DNA from: Neotamlana nanhaiensis
GTDB taxonomy: Bacteria; Bacteroidota; Bacteroidia; Flavobacteriales; Flavobacteriaceae
Direction of reading: 5' to 3'
Assembly: GCF_000943555.1 (NCBI RefSeq)
Contig: NZ_JTDV01000013.1
Span: forward strand, 144,493-208,492
DNA length: 64,000 nucleotides
The notes beneath the pieces are model-generated. The model was not told the origin of the DNA. It did no database searches and worked only from the letters and a program-made list of their open reading frames with translations. Both the position numbers and the translations under genes were made by a program. Below, piece after piece: positions 62,605 to 64,000 of this stretch (its first letter is position 1; each line of letters starts with the position of its first letter).

Positions 62605-62904
62605 ATGTCGAAATTTGGAGAACTTATAGATGTTGAAATTCCGGTGCTGCTTGCGTTTTATAACCAATGGGATGCCAACAAAACCCAAACCCAGCATCAA
62701 AATTTGCACGACGTGGCGGCAACCTTAGGTAATAAGGTAAAAGTTATAAAAATTGATGTCGATAAAAACAAAGATTTAGCCGAAGCACTTCGCATAAAAA
62801 CCCTGCCTACACTTATAGTTTACAAACACGGCGAAATGAAATGGCGCCAAAGTGGCGAGCAACAAGCCAACGATATTATAGCTAAAGTAGAAGCTTATAT
62901 TTAA
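62605..62904 (+). CDS. Thioredoxin-fold protein lacking the CxxC motif
   Basis: The 99-residue protein matches thioredoxin along its length (IPVLLAFYNQWD, VIKIDVDKNKDLAEALRIKTLPTLIVYKHGE with the conserved cis-Pro in TLPT, cited in part), but the WCGPC site is replaced by QWDANKTQ with no cysteine at all in the protein. It cannot carry out the thioredoxin redox reaction and may be a binding or chaperone protein. A -7 box TATATTTG lies at 62577-62584. It follows the metallophosphoesterase by 44 bases. Confidence 0.85.
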   Translation: MSKFGELIDVEIPVLLAFYNQWDANKTQTQHQNLHDVAATLGNKVKVIKIDVDKNKDLAEALRIKTLPTLIVYKHGEMKWRQSGEQQANDIIAKVEAYI

Positions 62905-63012
62905 TTTTTTGGCGTTACGCCTCCTAAGGTCGGCGTCAGGCTTTACGTTACAAGTCCTCGCAAGCTGCGGGCTTTTCACTGCAATCCTTAACGCGGCTTT
63001 ACCTATTAAAAA
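62905..63012. repeat. GC-rich extragenic repeat
   Basis: The gap between the thioredoxin-fold and GspG-like genes is GC-rich compared with its surroundings and contains short palindromes (GGCGTTACGCC at 62910-62920). Its wording (GGCGTCAGGCTTT, GCTGCGGGCTTTTC) is that of dispersed repeats I recall in flavobacterial intergenic regions. No gene is seen. Confidence 0.6.
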
Positions 63013-63483
63013 ATGTTAGAATTTATAATAACCACATTAGCCGAATTTGGTCTTATTCGCGAAGATTTTAAGCATCAAAAGCGCATTAGAGCTAAAGAAA
63101 AGCAAGATGGTGTAAAACGGCCATTTCAAAAATATGCATTGCAACCCAGTGCGCTTTTGTTTTTATGTTGTTTTGTGCTTGTTGTAGTAAGTTCTATAGT
63201 GTTTTTTGCCTACCAACGAAAAGCTATTTTTCCTAAAAAAACCAAAAAGGAAATAGCCGAAATGAGTGGGAGAGTTGAAGCGTTTAAAGCACATTTTAAT
63301 ACATATCCAAACACAATAAACGAGCTTATAGGTAATAACCCCATGAGGCAAAGTTGGAAAACTGATGCTTGGGACAGAGCATATCAATATACAATTACCA
63401 ATAACGGAAACAAATTTATCATCATTTCGGCAGGATATGATGGTAAATTTCATACTAAAGATGATATAACTTCAAGTCAATAA
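63013..63483 (+). CDS. Membrane protein with a GspG/pseudopilin-like C-terminal domain
   Basis: The 156-residue protein has a cytosolic basic head (1-47), one membrane helix (about 50-72) and a C-terminal domain (about 80-156) with the type II secretion GspG pattern: a short helix then TYPNTINELIGNNP, SWKTDAWDRAYQYTI and SAGYDGKFHTKDDI, where the final part is the calcium-binding loop of that family. The prepilin peptidase cleavage site is absent and no other type II secretion genes are near, so a pseudopilus role is doubtful. Confidence 0.7.
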   Translation: MLEFIITTLAEFGLIREDFKHQKRIRAKEKQDGVKRPFQKYALQPSALLFLCCFVLVVVSSIVFFAYQRKAIFPKKTKKEIAEMSGRVEAFKAHFNTYPNTINELIGNNPMRQSWKTDAWDRAYQYTITNNGNKFIIISAGYDGKFHTKDDITSSQ

Positions 63484-63606
63484 CCTGCAAACAATTGTAC
63501 GTTCTATTTAAAACTTGTAGTGTTTGTTGAATGTTTTGTTTTAAACCTAATATCATAGTCAAATCCGCCGTAATTGCGGTTATATATTGTTGCCACCAGT
63601 ATTTTT

Positions 63607-63978
63607 TCAGTAAATCGGTCCATCAAATTTCACAATCGTTGTGTCATTTTTGACAGTAAAGTCAACCCAATGGTCTAACGAGCCTCCATTTGTATAATAT
63701 CCGCCACCACTTATTTCCTTTCTTCCGTCCGCACGAGTAAAAGTCAGCGAGTAAGCTCCGTCAGTTTCATTTTTCCGCATCGATAAAAATTCAGTCACGC
63801 TTTCATTCGGCTCGATTCGGTCAATTTTTATCACGTCCAGTTTTTCGGTCGTAGTAAATTCCACGTTTGTTATTGGTTCGCTTGAGTCATTTTTAACTTT
63901 CATTTCAATTCCGTTTTCTTCGAACATAAAACACGAGTTAAAAGTCAGAATTATCATTATTGCAAGCAGTTTTTTCAT
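63607..63978 (-). CDS. Small lipoprotein with atypical base usage
   Basis: The 123-residue product has a lipoprotein signal (lipobox TFNSC, Cys16) and a beta-rich mature part without a recognised motif. Codon choice differs from neighbours: many GAC, GTC, CTG and CGN codons, against the strong A/T third-base bias elsewhere. Together with the preceding 120 bases of repeat-like sequence (ATTGCGGTTATATATTGTTGCC), it looks like a recently acquired single gene. The right end of the window lies 22 bases upstream. Confidence 0.65.
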   Translation of the reverse strand: MKKLLAIMIILTFNSCFMFEENGIEMKVKNDSSEPITNVEFTTTEKLDVIKIDRIEPNESVTEFLSMRKNETDGAYSLTFTRADGRKEISGGGYYTNGGSLDHWVDFTVKNDTTIVKFDGPIY

Positions 63979-64000
63979 ATGTCTAGTCCTGAAATATGGC

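Overview
The window looks like chromosomal DNA from a member of the Flavobacteriaceae (Bacteroidetes), probably a marine-type genus. The DNA is AT-rich. Promoters follow the Bacteroidetes pattern TTTG-N19-22-TAnnTTTG, with clear examples before the tetR, tatD, rpoN, rplM and ygiQ-like genes. One secreted protein ends in a type IX secretion sorting domain. Many envelope proteins belong to Bacteroidetes-typical families (PorT-like barrels, DUF4421-like, DUF5686-like). No phage, transposase gene, CRISPR array or rRNA was found. One tRNA, tRNA-Ser(GGA), is present.

Layout. 0.1-6.8 kb: a TetR-controlled RND efflux operon (TetR, TolC, adaptor, permease) with a palindromic operator over its promoter. 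6.9-8.8 kb: polyprenyl diphosphate synthase, a small unknown protein and a pentapeptide-repeat protein. 8.8-13.5 kb: a small barrel protein and the TCA-cycle genes sucA-sucB. 13.5-22.9 kb: the most unusual region. A three-unit repeat array with terminators is followed by a minus-strand operon encoding a PKD/beta-barrel protein, a TPR-CHAT protease-like protein anchored at its C-terminus, a retropepsin-like aspartic protease and a LuxR-type response regulator. Next to it lie a lipoprotein gene and a duplicated-domain secreted protein gene, both preceded by the same ECF-type promoter, then a divergent ECF sigma factor and a membrane-anchored TPR protein that could be its anti-sigma. 23.1-28.9 kb: TatD nuclease, asparaginase, tRNA-Ser, an ExbB-ExbD-ExbD energy-transduction operon, a PorT-like barrel and a PAP2-like membrane protein.

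28.9-40.2 kb: mostly core genes on the minus strand: rpoN, asnS, an MMPL-type exporter, a barrel protein, then rplM-rpsI-rpsB-tsf-pyrH-frr. 40.5-44.2 kb: an ABC-F protein and a YgiQ-type radical SAM protein. 44.2-49.2 kb: small accessory genes (a lipoprotein flanked by duplicated palindromic repeats, DinB with a divergent WYL regulator and matched operators, a DJ-1/PfpI protein, a cell-wall amidase). 49.3-51.7 kb: a nuclease-helicase-like DUF2075 protein that meets a Nudix hydrolase tail to tail. 51.7-57 kb: DUF4421-like barrel, DNA polymerase I (with a palindromic repeat inserted in frame in its linker) and an aldehyde dehydrogenase. 57-64 kb: a secreted LRR protein, a TPR sensor kinase convergent with a response regulator, a metallophosphoesterase, a thioredoxin-fold protein without catalytic cysteines, a GspG-like protein and a lipoprotein gene of different base usage.

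The best candidate for an undescribed system is 13.5-22.9 kb. It joins two unrelated protease folds, a response regulator, an ECF sigma/anti-sigma-like pair with two matching promoters, and an array of apparently terminated short transcription units. All function calls come from reading motifs and gene order by eye; no database search was run.
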